In this document: positions 54,116-64,000 of the stretch, in pieces
Position numbering within the stretch: position 1 is the stretch's first letter
How the letters are laid out: every line of letters starts with the position of its first letter
Source: Pararhodobacter aggregans
GTDB taxonomy: Bacteria > Pseudomonadota > Alphaproteobacteria > Rhodobacterales > Rhodobacteraceae
DNA length: 64,000 nucleotides
Reading direction: 5' to 3'
Assembly (NCBI RefSeq): GCF_003075525.1
Contig: NZ_QDDR01000005.1
Coordinates: 1 to 64,000, forward strand
Notes under the pieces: generated by a model
Databases searched by the model: none
The model's input: only the letters and a program-made list of their open reading frames with translations
What the model was told of the DNA's origin: nothing
Translations under genes and position numbers: made by a program

Positions 54116-56185
54116 TCAGGCGGCGCGGGAACGCAGGGGGGCCGCCGGTCTGGAGGGCGCGGTTTCGGTCCGGAAGGCGGCGAGCAGGCTGCTGACGTCG
54201 GCGGATTGACCGTTCAGCGTCCCGATCAGGTCCGAATTCTCCTGCACCATGGCCGCGTTCTGCTGGGTTACCTGGTCAAGCGACAGCATCGCCGCCTTGA
54301 TTTCGGCGATGCTCGAGGCCTGCGACACCGCTTCGTCGGCGATCTGTTCCATGGCGGAACTCGCGCCGGCGATCCCGTCGCCGATCTGCCGGAAGGAATG
54401 CGCCGCGACCTCGACCAGAGAGACGCCCTGCTGCACGATCTCGGTCGAGCGCTTGATCTGGTTGCGGATCTCGTTGGTGGTATCGGCCGAGCGCACGGCC
54501 AGCGCGCGCACCTCGCTGGCCACGACGGCAAAACCACGCCCGGATTCGCCCGCCCGCGCTGCCTCGACCCCGGCGTTGAGCGCCAGCAGATTGGTCTGGA
54601 AGGCGATGTCGTCGATCAGCGCCACCATGCGCGTCATCTCTTCCGAGGATTTGGCGATGCGCTGCATGACGGCGATCGCCTCGTCGACACGGCCCTGGCC
54701 CTCGGCCGCGTTGTTGCGCAGGCCGATCGCGGCCTCGCCCGCGCTTTTCGAGGCGCGCGCGGTTCCCGCCACCAGATCCGACAGCTGCGACAGGGCAGCG
54801 GTGGTCTGTTCCAGCGCGGCGGCCTGCGAGCCGGTGCGGCGCGACATGTCGTCGGTCGCGCGGTCGAGCTCGGCGCTGGAGGCGCGAAAGCCGCTGACGG
54901 CGCCGGCGACGCCGCCGATGGCTGTCCGCAGCCGCCCGACCGCGTCGTTGAAGCGCAGCCGCAGCCCGTCATATTCGGGCGGGAACTCGACGGCGATCTG
55001 GCAGTCGAGATCGCCCTGCGACAGACGCGCCAGCGCGGCATCGAGATGGTCGATCACCTGCTCGCGGTTGGCGCGGATCGCCTCGGCCACGCGCTGGTCG
55101 GCGGCGTTCAGCGTGTCGCGGGTGCGGTCGACCACGTCGAACATCTGCGCGAATTCGGCCGGCAGGCGCGCGCGTCGCGGGGGGATGTCGGCCCCGCGGC
55201 GGCCCAGCTGATCCATCGCGCTGCTCAGGTCGCGGAAATTGGTGCTGACCGAGCGGTTGACCAGATGCCCCAGAGCCGCGCTTCCGGTTATGGCCAGGAT
55301 CGAGAGCGTCAGGAAACCGATAAAACTGGTCAATGACGCCTGCGAGCGAGCGGCGGCACGCGCACGCAGCCCTTCGGCGACGCGGGTTTCGACCTGGCGC
55401 AGTGCGTCGATCCAGGCGGTGGCTCGGCTGAACCATTCGGGTCCGCTGAGCCCGGGTACCGCGGCGCCCGGCCCGGCGGCAAGGATCGCGTCGCGGGCGG
55501 CCGCCACCCCGGCATCGCGCTGGAGCGCGGCGAAATCGACCCCCGCCAGCGCCCCGTCGAGTTCCTGCATCGCCAGCCGCAGCAGGGCGCCTTCGGTGGC
55601 GCCCCGTTCGATGAAGCTGCGGAACCCGGCCTGGGCAAAAGTCCCGGCCCCCAGACCGGTGGCCCCGACGGCGCGTTGCAGGCCGGCGGCCTCCTTCGCT
55701 TCGCTCAGGGCACCGAGGCCGGCACCGAGGCGCGTGATCTCAGGATCGCGTTGAAGCAGCAGCCGTTCCTCGGTCTGTTCGAGGATGGCGCGGATCGTCG
55801 CGGTGTATTGCGCCCCGGAATCCCCCGGTGCGACGGATTGGTTGTCGACCTGCGCGCGCAGGCCCGCCAGAGCGCCCAGCGCCGCGCGCGCAGCGCCGGG
55901 CACGGCCGGGGCCCGCGCGAGGATGCGGTCGGTCGCGGCCCGGGCGTCGGGCAGGGTGTCGCGGAAATTCGTGCCGCCGGACGACAGGAAACCGGCGCTC
56001 TGCCCGCGTTCGACCTGCAGATGGTGCACCAGATCGCCCAGCACGATCCCCTCGGCAACTGCCCGCTCGGTGTTGCTGGCATCGACATAGGCCTGCCATT
56101 TGCCAAGGGTCAGGGGACCGCTGACGGCGATCAGCGCAAGGAGCGGGATCGCGGCAAGGACCAGAACCTGATGGCGCAGCTTCAT
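54116..56185 (-). CDS. Methyl-accepting chemotaxis protein with NIT sensor domain
   Basis: 689 residues. TM1 is about 7-27 and TM2 about 283-305. The periplasmic region between contains the NIT pattern (LQVERGQSAGFLSSGGTNFRD and LPDARAATDRIL), a nitrate/nitrite-sensing fold. A HAMP segment (LARLSQGDLDCQIAVEFPPEYDGLRLRF) follows. The signalling hairpin tip is IDDIAFQTNLLALNAGVEAARAGE...GRGFAVVA. No che genes are nearby, so it must report to a chemosensory array encoded elsewhere. Nitrate/nitrite is the family expectation, not shown here. Confidence 0.9.
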   Translation of the reverse strand: MKLRHQVLVLAAIPLLALIAVSGPLTLGKWQAYVDASNTERAVAEGIVLGDLVHHLQVERGQSAGFLSSGGTNFRDTLPDARAATDRILARAPAVPGAARAALGALAGLRAQVDNQSVAPGDSGAQYTATIRAILEQTEERLLLQRDPEITRLGAGLGALSEAKEAAGLQRAVGATGLGAGTFAQAGFRSFIERGATEGALLRLAMQELDGALAGVDFAALQRDAGVAAARDAILAAGPGAAVPGLSGPEWFSRATAWIDALRQVETRVAEGLRARAAARSQASLTSFIGFLTLSILAITGSAALGHLVNRSVSTNFRDLSSAMDQLGRRGADIPPRRARLPAEFAQMFDVVDRTRDTLNAADQRVAEAIRANREQVIDHLDAALARLSQGDLDCQIAVEFPPEYDGLRLRFNDAVGRLRTAIGGVAGAVSGFRASSAELDRATDDMSRRTGSQAAALEQTTAALSQLSDLVAGTARASKSAGEAAIGLRNNAAEGQGRVDEAIAVMQRIAKSSEEMTRMVALIDDIAFQTNLLALNAGVEAARAGESGRGFAVVASEVRALAVRSADTTNEIRNQIKRSTEIVQQGVSLVEVAAHSFRQIGDGIAGASSAMEQIADEAVSQASSIAEIKAAMLSLDQVTQQNAAMVQENSDLIGTLNGQSADVSSLLAAFRTETAPSRPAAPLRSRAA

Positions 56186-56245
56186 GACAAGCCTCCGAAT
56201 CGTACGACCGTCCTTCTGACTAGCCGCGACTCGTGAATCCTTGGT

Positions 56246-57601
56246 TTAAGGCGCTCGGCCCGGCAGGCGCGCGCGGGCCCTCGCGGCCTCGCCGGGCAGG
56301 CCCAGCCCCTCGTAGACCTGCGCCAGTTGCCGGTTCAGGGGAATGCCGGTCGGATCATAGCCGCGGCGCAGTTCCAGCACCTGCTGCGCGGGAGACAACG
56401 CGCCCGCGCGGATCAGCGCATCGAGATGGATCTGCTCGAAGAAATCGCGCTGGGCGTGGGAGCCGCCGATCTCCTGCAGGCGGGGCAGGGCGCGGCCGAG
56501 ATGCCGGGCGGCCAGCGCCGCCTCGCCCCGCGCATGGGCGGCAATGCCGCGGGCGGCGGGCAGCGCGACTTCCTCCCAGGCGAGGCGGTCATGGGCGGGC
56601 GTGGCGGCGCGGGCCTCGATGGCGCCGAGCAGCGTGGCGGCCTCGGGGCGCCGGGCGCGTTCCAGCGCGAAGAGATATTGCAGCGCCAGGAAGGGCGAGG
56701 TGGTGTCAGCGCCGCGTCTGGCGACGTGATCGGCCACGTCCTGCCAGCGCTCGCCCACGTCGATCCCGGCGAATTCCATCCGCGCCAGCAATGAGGCGGC
56801 GCCGATCTGGTCTTGCGAGTAATCCTTCTCGCGGCCCCAGACATGGCTGTCATAGACCGCCAGCGCATCGTCCTGCCGGTCGCGGCTGAGGTAAAACAGC
56901 GCGAGATGCCACCAATTATGGGTGTGCATGAAGGAATTGAGGTCGGCCCAATCGCCGGACACCGATTCGAGGAAGGCGATCCCTTCGTCCACCCGCCCCT
57001 GCGTCAGCATGACATGGGCCAGCGCGTGATGCGCCCAGGGGTCGGTCGGCTCGATCTCCAGCGCGCGGAGGGCGGCGGCTTCGGCCTCGGGCATCAGGTG
57101 GCATTGCTCGTAGCCGAAGGCGATCATGCCGTGCAGATAGGGGGTGTCCTCGGCGTGAGTGAGCGCGTGCAGGGCGATCCGCAGCATCCCCGCCGCATCG
57201 CCGAGGTTGAAGAGGTGGTATTGCCCCAGCTTTATCAGCGCGAGGTCGCCGGGCCATTGCCGCGCTGATTCCTCGGCCAGGCGGACCACCTGCGGGATAT
57301 CGCCCGCGACCCAAGCCGCCAGAACCTGCGCATTGGCCTTTTCCCGAGGGTTGCCCGCGGCTTGCAGGGCGCGCTCGGCATAGGGGCGGGCCAGATCCGG
57401 GGCCATCGTCGATTCGAGGAACATGTAGAGCATCCCGGCATAGGCATTGCCGAGGCAGCTGCCCGGATGCTGCTCGATCAGGCCGAGGATGGTCACCGCC
57501 TGCGGTTGATACGCCAGGAACCCCTGGATGAAGGCGTCGATGGCGGCGATCAGCGCGGGGTCGGTGTCGGTGATCGGATTGCCGAGGTGGTCTTTGGTCA
57601 T
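56246..57601 (-). CDS. TPR protein, TTC38-like
   Basis: 451 residues from ATG 57601. It is all helical with repeated TPR-like units. The mid segment FMHTHNWWHLALFYLSRDRQDDALAVYDSHVWG is characteristic of the tetratricopeptide-38 family, soluble proteins of unknown function. Its start overlaps the stop of the alpha/beta hydrolase (ATGA), placing it last in the minus-strand operon that begins with the ABC ATPase. Confidence 0.85.
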   Translation of the reverse strand: MTKDHLGNPITDTDPALIAAIDAFIQGFLAYQPQAVTILGLIEQHPGSCLGNAYAGMLYMFLESTMAPDLARPYAERALQAAGNPREKANAQVLAAWVAGDIPQVVRLAEESARQWPGDLALIKLGQYHLFNLGDAAGMLRIALHALTHAEDTPYLHGMIAFGYEQCHLMPEAEAAALRALEIEPTDPWAHHALAHVMLTQGRVDEGIAFLESVSGDWADLNSFMHTHNWWHLALFYLSRDRQDDALAVYDSHVWGREKDYSQDQIGAASLLARMEFAGIDVGERWQDVADHVARRGADTTSPFLALQYLFALERARRPEAATLLGAIEARAATPAHDRLAWEEVALPAARGIAAHARGEAALAARHLGRALPRLQEIGGSHAQRDFFEQIHLDALIRAGALSPAQQVLELRRGYDPTGIPLNRQLAQVYEGLGLPGEAARARARLPGRAP

Positions 57602-58401
57602 GGGGCGTCTCCGGTCAGCAAGGGGATCAGGGTGGCGAGCACGGCCTGCGGCGCGTCCCAATGCAGGGAATGGCCGCTGTCAGGGATCATCTCAACCCGC
57701 AGGTCGGGGATCGCGGCGAGGGCTGCGCGCGCGGCGCCCGGGGGGATCAGCAGGTCGTCGGCGGCCAGCAGGGCGAGCGTCGGGCAGCGCAGGGTCGCGG
57801 CGAGGGGGGCGGTATCGGCCCGCCCCAGCGCCGCCACCTGCGCGCGCATCTGCGCGGGGCGCTGGGCATGGGGATAGGCCAGCGACTGGGCGATGGCCGC
57901 GTCCAATTGGCCGGGGGCCTCGAAGAACCGGGGGTGGAACAGCCACGGCAGGAAGGCGCGCAGCCACAGGTCGGGCGGCTGGCCCTCGTCGCGCAGCCTG
58001 AGCATCAGGTCGAAAAGCGCGGCATTGCGGGCCATGACCATCGGGGCGCTGGCCAGAAGGGCGAGCCGGGACACGGCTTCGGGCGCCTCGGCCGCCATGG
58101 CGAGGGCGATCATCCCGCCCAGCGAATGCCCGGCCAGCGCCACGGGGCCGAGGTCCAGATGCCGGGCCAGAGCCAGCGCGTCCCCGGCCCAATGCGCCAG
58201 CGACAGAGGGGCATCGAGCGGCCTCGTGCGGCCGGTCGAGCGGTTGTCGGGGCGGATCACGGTGAAGCGCTGGGCCAGCGGCGCCACCAGCGGCCCCCAG
58301 CTGGCGCTGTCCGAGGCGGTGCCGGCGATCAGCATCAGGGGCGGGCCGTGACCGTCGATCTCGTAATGCAGCGTCACATCGGGCAGGGCGAGGGTCGGCA
58401 T
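57598..58401 (-). CDS. Alpha/beta hydrolase
   Basis: 267 residues. The nucleophile elbow is AGHSLGG with Ser93. The acid is the Asp in LLAADDLLIPP and the catalytic His is in SGHSLHWD near the C-terminus. It is a complete triad with a cap-domain region (about 120-195). Esterase, lactonase or amidase roles are possible. It overlaps the upstream peptidase by one base (TGATG) and the TPR gene by four. Confidence 0.88.
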   Translation of the reverse strand: MPTLALPDVTLHYEIDGHGPPLMLIAGTASDSASWGPLVAPLAQRFTVIRPDNRSTGRTRPLDAPLSLAHWAGDALALARHLDLGPVALAGHSLGGMIALAMAAEAPEAVSRLALLASAPMVMARNAALFDLMLRLRDEGQPPDLWLRAFLPWLFHPRFFEAPGQLDAAIAQSLAYPHAQRPAQMRAQVAALGRADTAPLAATLRCPTLALLAADDLLIPPGAARAALAAIPDLRVEMIPDSGHSLHWDAPQAVLATLIPLLTGDAP

Positions 58402-59385
58402 CAGCGCCTCCAGCAGGGCAGCAGGTCGCCGGGTTCCGGCCGGGCCTCGTAGATCGCGCGGGCGATGGCGCGGGACAGGCAGAGCGCGGCGGCGTGGCCG
58501 ATCTCGGCCAGTTCGATATCCGAGGCGGGTTCGCCCGCGCCACTGGTCAGGGCAAAGACCAGATCGCCGTCATGCGTCGTATGCGCCGGGAGAACGGCGC
58601 GGGCGATGCCGTCATGGGCGGCGATGGCCAGGCGGTGGCATTGCGATTTGCTCAGCGCCCGGTCGGTGGCGACAATGGCGATAGTGGTGTTCGCCCGCTG
58701 CCCGAAAAGCGCCTTCGACTTCAGGGAGATGAGCGGCCCTCCGAGGCCCGAGGCCGGGTCGGGGCCAAGGCCGCCGAACTCGCCCCCGATCTCGAACGGG
58801 GCGGCCCAGAAATGGCCCGCGGGCGTGGTCACGCTGCCCACCGGATTGGCCGCGACCAGCGCGCCCACCGTCGTGCCGTCCCCCAGCACCAGCGAGGCCG
58901 ATCCCAGCCCGCCCTTCTGCATCGCTGCCAGCGCCCCGGTGCCCGCGCCCTCGGTCCCCAGCGCGAAATCGGGCGCGGCAGCCTCCAGCGCCTGCCGGCC
59001 CAGCGCGCGGTAGGGGTTCTCGGCCCAGTCCTTGGCGCCGCCGTTCAGCAGGTCGAACAGGATCGCCCCCGGCACCAGCGGGATCAGCGCCGCGCCCAGT
59101 TGCAGGCCCCGGCCCGCGGCGCGCAGCCCCTCCGTCACGCCCGAACAGGCGTCGAGCCCGTAGGCCGAGCCGCCCGACAGAACCAGCGCATCGACGCCCG
59201 CGTTCGACTTGTCGGGCGCCAGCAGGTCCGTCTCCCGGGTGCCCGGCGCGCCGCCCATCACGGCGACGCTGGCCAGGAACGGCGCATCCCCGGTCAGCAC
59301 CGTCACCCCCGATTTCAGGCCCGGGTCGGCGGCATTGCCGACCTTCAGCCCCGCCACATCGGTGATGAGGTTGCGCGGGCCGGGC

Positions 59386-59402
<17 letters not shown>
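58401..59402 (-). CDS. P1 (S58) family peptidase, DmpA-like aminopeptidase
   Basis: 333 residues from GTG 59402, chosen because GGAGG lies six bases upstream. An upstream TTG at 59408 would abut the ribosome-binding site. GPRNLITDVAGLKVGNA and MGGAPGTRETDLL are family marks. The self-processing site is probably near residue 240 (ANTTIAIVATD), where an N-terminal Thr/Ser nucleophile is made in the mature enzyme. DmpA-type enzymes release N-terminal residues from peptides and amides, including beta-peptides. It overlaps the SDR gene by 17 bases. Confidence 0.88.
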
Positions 59403-60114
<712 letters not shown>

Positions 60115-60128
60115 GGCGTTCCTCTCCT

Positions 60129-61298
60129 TCATCGCCGGGCGTCGGGGCGCGCGGCGGTCCATGTCACTGTATCGGCCTCGCCCAGACGGGCAAAGCGCGC
60201 GAGTTCGGCGTCGAGCCGGTCGATGCGCCCCGAACCCCAGCGGCTGCCGGGTTCGGGCCAGAAGCCCGTCACCTCGATCTCGCCCCTGGCGCGGTTGCCC
60301 TTGATCTCGCAGCGCCCGACGAAGGTATCCCCGTCCAGCAGCGGATAGACATAATAGCCCCAGCGGCGCTGGGCGGCGGGCACGAACATCTCGTTGCGGT
60401 AATCGAAGCCGAAGAGCCGTTCCAGCCGTGTGCGGTCGCGGATCGCCGGGTCGAAGGGGTTGAGGATGCGCAGCCGCGCGGGCACCTCGGGCGCCGCGGC
60501 GAGCCGCGTCTCGATCTCGGGATGCGCCAGCGCCGCGCGCCATGTCCCGTCCGCCGACTGGACGCGCACCGGCACCGTCGCGGCGTTGTCGGCCCAGACG
60601 CGGGCCTCCTCGGCGCTGGCCACGGCGTAGAAGCGCTGCACCTCGCCCTGGGTCGCGACGGTCAGGCGGTTCAGCGCGTCGTCGTGCAGGCGGGTCAGGG
60701 CCTCGGCTTCGGGCAGGGGGTCATGCGCCGGAAAGACCCGGGCGCCGAGGTCGTAGAACTTGACGAAATTCACCCGGTGGCAGGTCGCCAGATCGCCCGC
60801 ATACCAGAGCTGATCGAGCACCTTCTTGTGCGGCGGCCGGGCCCACATCTCGCGGCTTTCGGCCTTGGTTTCAAAGGCCTGGGTGGAGAGCGCGCCTTCA
60901 GCCTCGATCCGGGCGCGGATCGCCGCGATCTCGTGCTGCGCCAGACCCGACTGATACCAGGCGCCCCGTCCGGCGCGTTCGCCCAGCCGTCGGAACTGCA
61001 CCTGCCAGAGGGGCAGCAGAGAGACGGGCAAGAGGCTCGCGTCATGGGTGAAATGCTCGAAAAGCGCCCGTTTGGCCAGATGCGGCCAGAGCTTCCCCTC
61101 GCGGTAGCGGCGGTTCCGCGACCACAGGATGTGGTTATGCGCGCGGGTCACGTTGCGGATCGTGTCGATCTGCAACAGGCCCAGCGCCTCGATCATCCCG
61201 GGCACGTCGACGGGGCCGGTGGCGGGGCCGGAAAGCCCGTTCACCGCCAGCCAGAGCCGCCGCGCGTCGCGGTTGGGGATGTCGAGGGGCGCGCTCAT
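60129..61298 (-). CDS. Winged-helix DNA glycosylase, YcaQ/AlkX type
   Basis: 389 residues. The family QxD motif (LQIDTIRNV, Gln and Asp around residue 44) is the catalytic site of YcaQ-type glycosylases that unhook interstrand crosslinks. HNHILWSR, the winged-helix region and the C-terminal LFGFDYRNEMFVPAAQRRWGYYVYPLL segment fit too. Its start overlaps the aldehyde dehydrogenase stop (ATGA). A DNA-repair enzyme inside a catabolic operon is unusual. Aldehyde chemistry in the operon could be the link, but that is a guess. Confidence 0.85.
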   Translation of the reverse strand: MSAPLDIPNRDARRLWLAVNGLSGPATGPVDVPGMIEALGLLQIDTIRNVTRAHNHILWSRNRRYREGKLWPHLAKRALFEHFTHDASLLPVSLLPLWQVQFRRLGERAGRGAWYQSGLAQHEIAAIRARIEAEGALSTQAFETKAESREMWARPPHKKVLDQLWYAGDLATCHRVNFVKFYDLGARVFPAHDPLPEAEALTRLHDDALNRLTVATQGEVQRFYAVASAEEARVWADNAATVPVRVQSADGTWRAALAHPEIETRLAAAPEVPARLRILNPFDPAIRDRTRLERLFGFDYRNEMFVPAAQRRWGYYVYPLLDGDTFVGRCEIKGNRARGEIEVTGFWPEPGSRWGSGRIDRLDAELARFARLGEADTVTWTAARPDARR

Positions 61299-62743
61299 CC
61301 GTGCCAGGCGGCGACGGTCTTCAGGGTCGAGAAGCCGTAGAGCGCCTCGAACCCCTTTTCGCGGCCGTGGCCCGATTTGCCGACCCCGCCGAAGGGCAAT
61401 TCCACGCCCCCGCCCGCGCCGTAATTGTTCAGGAACACCTGTCCCGCGTGCAGTGCCTTGGCCAGCCGCATCTGCCGTCCGCCATCCGCCGTCCAGACCG
61501 AGGCGACGAGGCCGTAATCGGTGGAATTGGCGATGCGCAGGGCGTCGGCTTCGTCGTCGAAGGGGATCAGCACCTGCACCGGGCCGAAGATTTCCTGCTG
61601 GGCGAGGGCGTGGTCCGAGGGGACTTCAGAGAACAGGGTCGGGCGGACGTAATGCCCGGCATTCCCGGCCTCGGCGGTCAGGACGCCCTCGGCGGCAACC
61701 GTCAAGTCGGCGCCCTGGGCGATGTAGCCCAGCACGATGCCCTTCTGCCGGGCCGAGATCAGCGGGCCGACGCGTGGGTCGCTCAGCGCCGGACCGACCG
61801 TCAGCTTGCCGTATTCCGCGGCCATCCGGGCGCGGACTTCCTCATAAACGCCCTTCTGCACCAGAATGCGGGACGAGGCCGAGCAGGTCTGCCCGGCGTT
61901 CTGGATGCCCGCGTTGACCAGAAACGGCAGCGCGCGGTCGAGGTTCGCGTCGTTGAACACCAGCTGCGGCGACTTGCCGCCCAGTTCCAGAGTCACCGGC
62001 ACCACATTCTTCGCCGCCGCCGTCTGGATCAGCACGCCCACCCCCACCGAGCCGGTGAAGCTGACGTGCTGGATGCCGGGATGGCCCGCCAGCGCCGCGC
62101 CCGCTTCGGCCCCCAGCCCCGTCACCACGTTCAGCGCGCCCGCAGGCAGCCCCGCCTCCATCGCCAGCGCGGCGAAGGCCAGCGCGGTGAGGCAGGCTTC
62201 CTCGGCCGGTTTCAGGACGCAGGCATTGCCCATGGTCAGCGCGGCGCCGACCGAGCGGCCGATGATCTGCATCGGGTAATTCCACGGGATGATATGCCCC
62301 GTGACCCCATGCGGCTCGCGCAGGGTATAGACGGTGTAGCCGTCGAGATAGGGGATCGTCTCGCCGGTGATCTTGTCGGCGGCGCCGCCGTAGAATTCCA
62401 TGTAGCGCGCCAGTGCCACGGCATCGGCGCGGGCCTGCGTCAGGGGTTTGCCCACGTCGCGGGCTTCCAGCACCGCCAGATCTTCGGCCCGTTCCAGCAC
62501 CAGCCGGCCCAGCCGGGTCAGGATGCGCCCGCGTTCCAGCGCCGTCATCCGGCCCCAGTCACCGGCCCGCGCGGCATGGGCGGCAGCAACGGCGGCGTCC
62601 ACCTCGGCGGCGGCGCCCCGGGCGATGCGGGTCAGTTCCTCGCCGGTCGAGGGGTCGGTCAGGGGCAGGCTCTCGGCCCCTTCGCGCCATTCACCGGCGA
62701 TCAGATGGCTGGCGGCGGGGATCTTGAAGGCATCAAGGGGCAT
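61295..62743 (-). CDS. Aldehyde dehydrogenase (NAD(P)+)
   Basis: 482 residues. The catalytic Cys287 is in NAGQTCSASSR and the general base Glu253 in LELGGKSP. Cofactor-binding parts are IIPWNYPMQI and FTGSVGVG. It resembles betaine-aldehyde, 4-aminobutyraldehyde and succinate-semialdehyde dehydrogenases. The exact substrate is not fixed. Its start ATG 62743 overlaps the ABC ATPase stop by 11 bases, and its end overlaps the glycosylase start by 4. Confidence 0.93.
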   Translation of the reverse strand: MPLDAFKIPAASHLIAGEWREGAESLPLTDPSTGEELTRIARGAAAEVDAAVAAAHAARAGDWGRMTALERGRILTRLGRLVLERAEDLAVLEARDVGKPLTQARADAVALARYMEFYGGAADKITGETIPYLDGYTVYTLREPHGVTGHIIPWNYPMQIIGRSVGAALTMGNACVLKPAEEACLTALAFAALAMEAGLPAGALNVVTGLGAEAGAALAGHPGIQHVSFTGSVGVGVLIQTAAAKNVVPVTLELGGKSPQLVFNDANLDRALPFLVNAGIQNAGQTCSASSRILVQKGVYEEVRARMAAEYGKLTVGPALSDPRVGPLISARQKGIVLGYIAQGADLTVAAEGVLTAEAGNAGHYVRPTLFSEVPSDHALAQQEIFGPVQVLIPFDDEADALRIANSTDYGLVASVWTADGGRQMRLAKALHAGQVFLNNYGAGGGVELPFGGVGKSGHGREKGFEALYGFSTLKTVAAWHG

Positions 62744-64000
62744 CGGCGGGGCTCACTTCGGGGAGTTTCGGCGCGGCGGCAAGCAGCGCGCGGGTGTAGG
62801 GATGCTGCGGCTCGGTGAAGACCTGTTCGGTCGGGCCCTGTTCGACGATCTTGCCCGCTTGCATGACCATCACCCGGTCGGTCACGCCGCGCACCACGCT
62901 CAGGTCATGGCTGATGAACAGGTAGCTGAGCGGCCGTTCGCGGCAGAGATCGGCAATCAGATCAAGGCATTGCGCCCGCACGGACACGTCGAGGGCCGAG
63001 ACCGCCTCGTCAAAGACAATCAGCGCCGGGTCGTTGATGAGCGCCCGGGCGATGGCGATGCGCTGGCGCTGCCCGCCGGAGAACTCGTGGATATAGCGGT
63101 CGGCGTCGGCGGGTTTCAGGCCGACGGCACTCAGCGCCTCGGCGATCTTGGCGGCGCGGGCCTCGCCCCGCGGCGGGTTCTCCAGCAGGTGGAAGGGCTC
63201 GGCGATCAGGCGGCGGATCCGGTGGCGCGGGTTGAAGCTGCCGTAGGGGTCCTGAAACACCACCTGCATCTGGCGGCGCACACTGAGGTTGGGGTGCTTC
63301 TCGGCCCAGACCGGGGCGCCGTTCAATGTGATGGCGCCGGATTGCACCGGCTCCAGCCCCAGCAAAGCGCGGGTCAGCGTGGACTTGCCGCAACCGGATT
63401 CACCCACCAGCCCCAGCCGCTCGCCCTTGTTCAGCACGAAACTCACATCGTCCACCGCCCGGGTCTCCGTCCGGGGGCCGAACAGGCCCTTGCGCGGCTG
63501 GCGATAGCTGCGGACGACGTTCTGGACCTTCAGCAGCGGCACCGGCGGCGGGGCAGGAGGCAGGTCGACGCGGTGGGTCGAGGCCGCGAACAGCGCCTTC
63601 GTATAAGGGTGCTGCATGGCGCGGAAGAGTTGCGCCGTGGGGCCGCTCTCCACCACCCGCCCGTGCTGCATGACGACGATGCGGTCGGCCATGTCCGACA
63701 CGACCGCCAGGTCATGGGTAATCATCATCAGCCCCATGCCGAAATCCTGCGTCAGATCCTTCAGCAGGTCGAGGATGCGGGCCTGCGTCGTCACATCCAG
63801 CGCCGTGGTCGGCTCGTCGGCGATCAGCAGGCGGGGGCGCAGCGCGATGGCCATGGCGATCACCACGCGCTGCCGCTGCCCGCCGGACAGCTCGTGCGGA
63901 TAGCGGGACAGGGGGAAGCGATCCTCGGGCAGGCCGACGCGGGCCAGCACCTGGCGCGCGCGCTCCTGCGCCTCGGCCCGGGTGACGCGTTCATGTTGCA
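62733..64000 (-). CDS. Dual ABC ATPase of a peptide/opine-type transporter (partial, 5' end off the window)
   Basis: The frame stays open to the right edge, so the 5' end is missing. About 422 residues are visible. The first ATPase module lacks its Walker A but has LSGGQRQR and Walker B LLIADEPTTALDV. The second module has Walker A GESGCGKST, signature FSGGQRQR and Walker B LIVFDEAVSALDV. This fused DppD-DppF layout powers uptake of peptides, nickel, glutathione or opines. Permease and binding-protein genes are expected to the right. It heads the visible part of the seven-gene operon. Confidence 0.93.
   Translation of the reverse strand, partial: QHERVTRAEAQERARQVLARVGLPEDRFPLSRYPHELSGGQRQRVVIAMAIALRPRLLIADEPTTALDVTTQARILDLLKDLTQDFGMGLMMITHDLAVVSDMADRIVVMQHGRVVESGPTAQLFRAMQHPYTKALFAASTHRVDLPPAPPPVPLLKVQNVVRSYRQPRKGLFGPRTETRAVDDVSFVLNKGERLGLVGESGCGKSTLTRALLGLEPVQSGAITLNGAPVWAEKHPNLSVRRQMQVVFQDPYGSFNPRHRIRRLIAEPFHLLENPPRGEARAAKIAEALSAVGLKPADADRYIHEFSGGQRQRIAIARALINDPALIVFDEAVSALDVSVRAQCLDLIADLCRERPLSYLFISHDLSVVRGVTDRVMVMQAGKIVEQGPTEQVFTEPQHPYTRALLAAAPKLPEVSPADAP

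Overview
The window looks like chromosomal DNA of a high-GC alphaproteobacterium of the Rhodobacteraceae type (Paracoccus/Rhodobacter-like). This is inferred from gene content and order: the rplO-secY-adk-rpsM-rpsK-rpoA-rplQ run, an aapJQMP amino-acid transporter, the pckA / chvI-chvG-hprK-rapZ-EIIA-HPr cluster, a methylsuccinyl-CoA dehydrogenase-like enzyme with a long N-terminal extension, an ATP12 chaperone and a short HPr kinase. It also rests on characteristic convergent-end repeats. No database search was possible, so the taxon is an inference. I saw no rRNA, tRNA or CRISPR array, and no complete insertion sequence.

Region by region: 1-3.7 kb is accessory (an unidentified gene end, a gene fragment, a REP-like palindrome, a secreted unknown, an orphan cytochrome P450 and an AT-rich orphan membrane protein). 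3.9-9.75 kb is the distal ribosomal/secY/adk/rpoA cluster, ending in a strong terminator and carrying a REP doublet between rpoA and rplQ. 9.8-16.1 kb holds a DUF1304 protein, an HtrA protease and a coupled housekeeping run (rarA, crcB, rluC, HAD phosphatase, ATP12). 16.4-20.9 kb is the aapJQMP general L-amino-acid ABC transporter, with a terminator-attenuator after the binding protein. 21.1-26.4 kb (minus) is a tightly overlapping operon yidC-MOSC-engB-argB-FeS protein-sixA. 26.7-36.2 kb is mixed: an EAL phosphodiesterase, ttcA, a CopD-like membrane protein with an operator-like dyad, yidD, DUF523, an SDR, an MFS carrier, the acyl-CoA dehydrogenase, a TauE-type carrier and DUF3859.

36.3-42.7 kb is a coherent regulatory block. 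pckA (gluconeogenesis) diverges from the chvI/chvG two-component system, which is translationally coupled to hprK, then rapZ, a mannose-type EIIA and HPr. This is the PTS-linked signalling cluster known in alphaproteobacteria. 43-53.98 kb carries a hybrid histidine kinase, dapE, a LOG-family protein, a PLP dehydratase, dapD, a GlsB/YeaQ membrane protein, a MATE exporter with a structured leader, a glyoxalase-related protein, a rhodanese, an SGNH hydrolase and a conserved unknown. 54.1-64 kb is all on the minus strand: a NIT-domain chemoreceptor, then a seven-gene run (dual ABC ATPase, aldehyde dehydrogenase, YcaQ-type DNA glycosylase, SDR, P1 peptidase, alpha/beta hydrolase, TTC38-like TPR). 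Most of its junctions overlap, so it reads as one peptide/amide-catabolism operon with a DNA-repair gene inside it.

Nothing here is a clear new defence or mobile system. The most unusual items are the REP-like elements, the GC-rich hairpin doublets at convergent gene ends, the structured leader of the MATE gene, the dyad over the 29.3-kb promoter, the AT-rich membrane protein that interrupts the ribosomal neighbourhood, and the mixed catabolic/repair operon.
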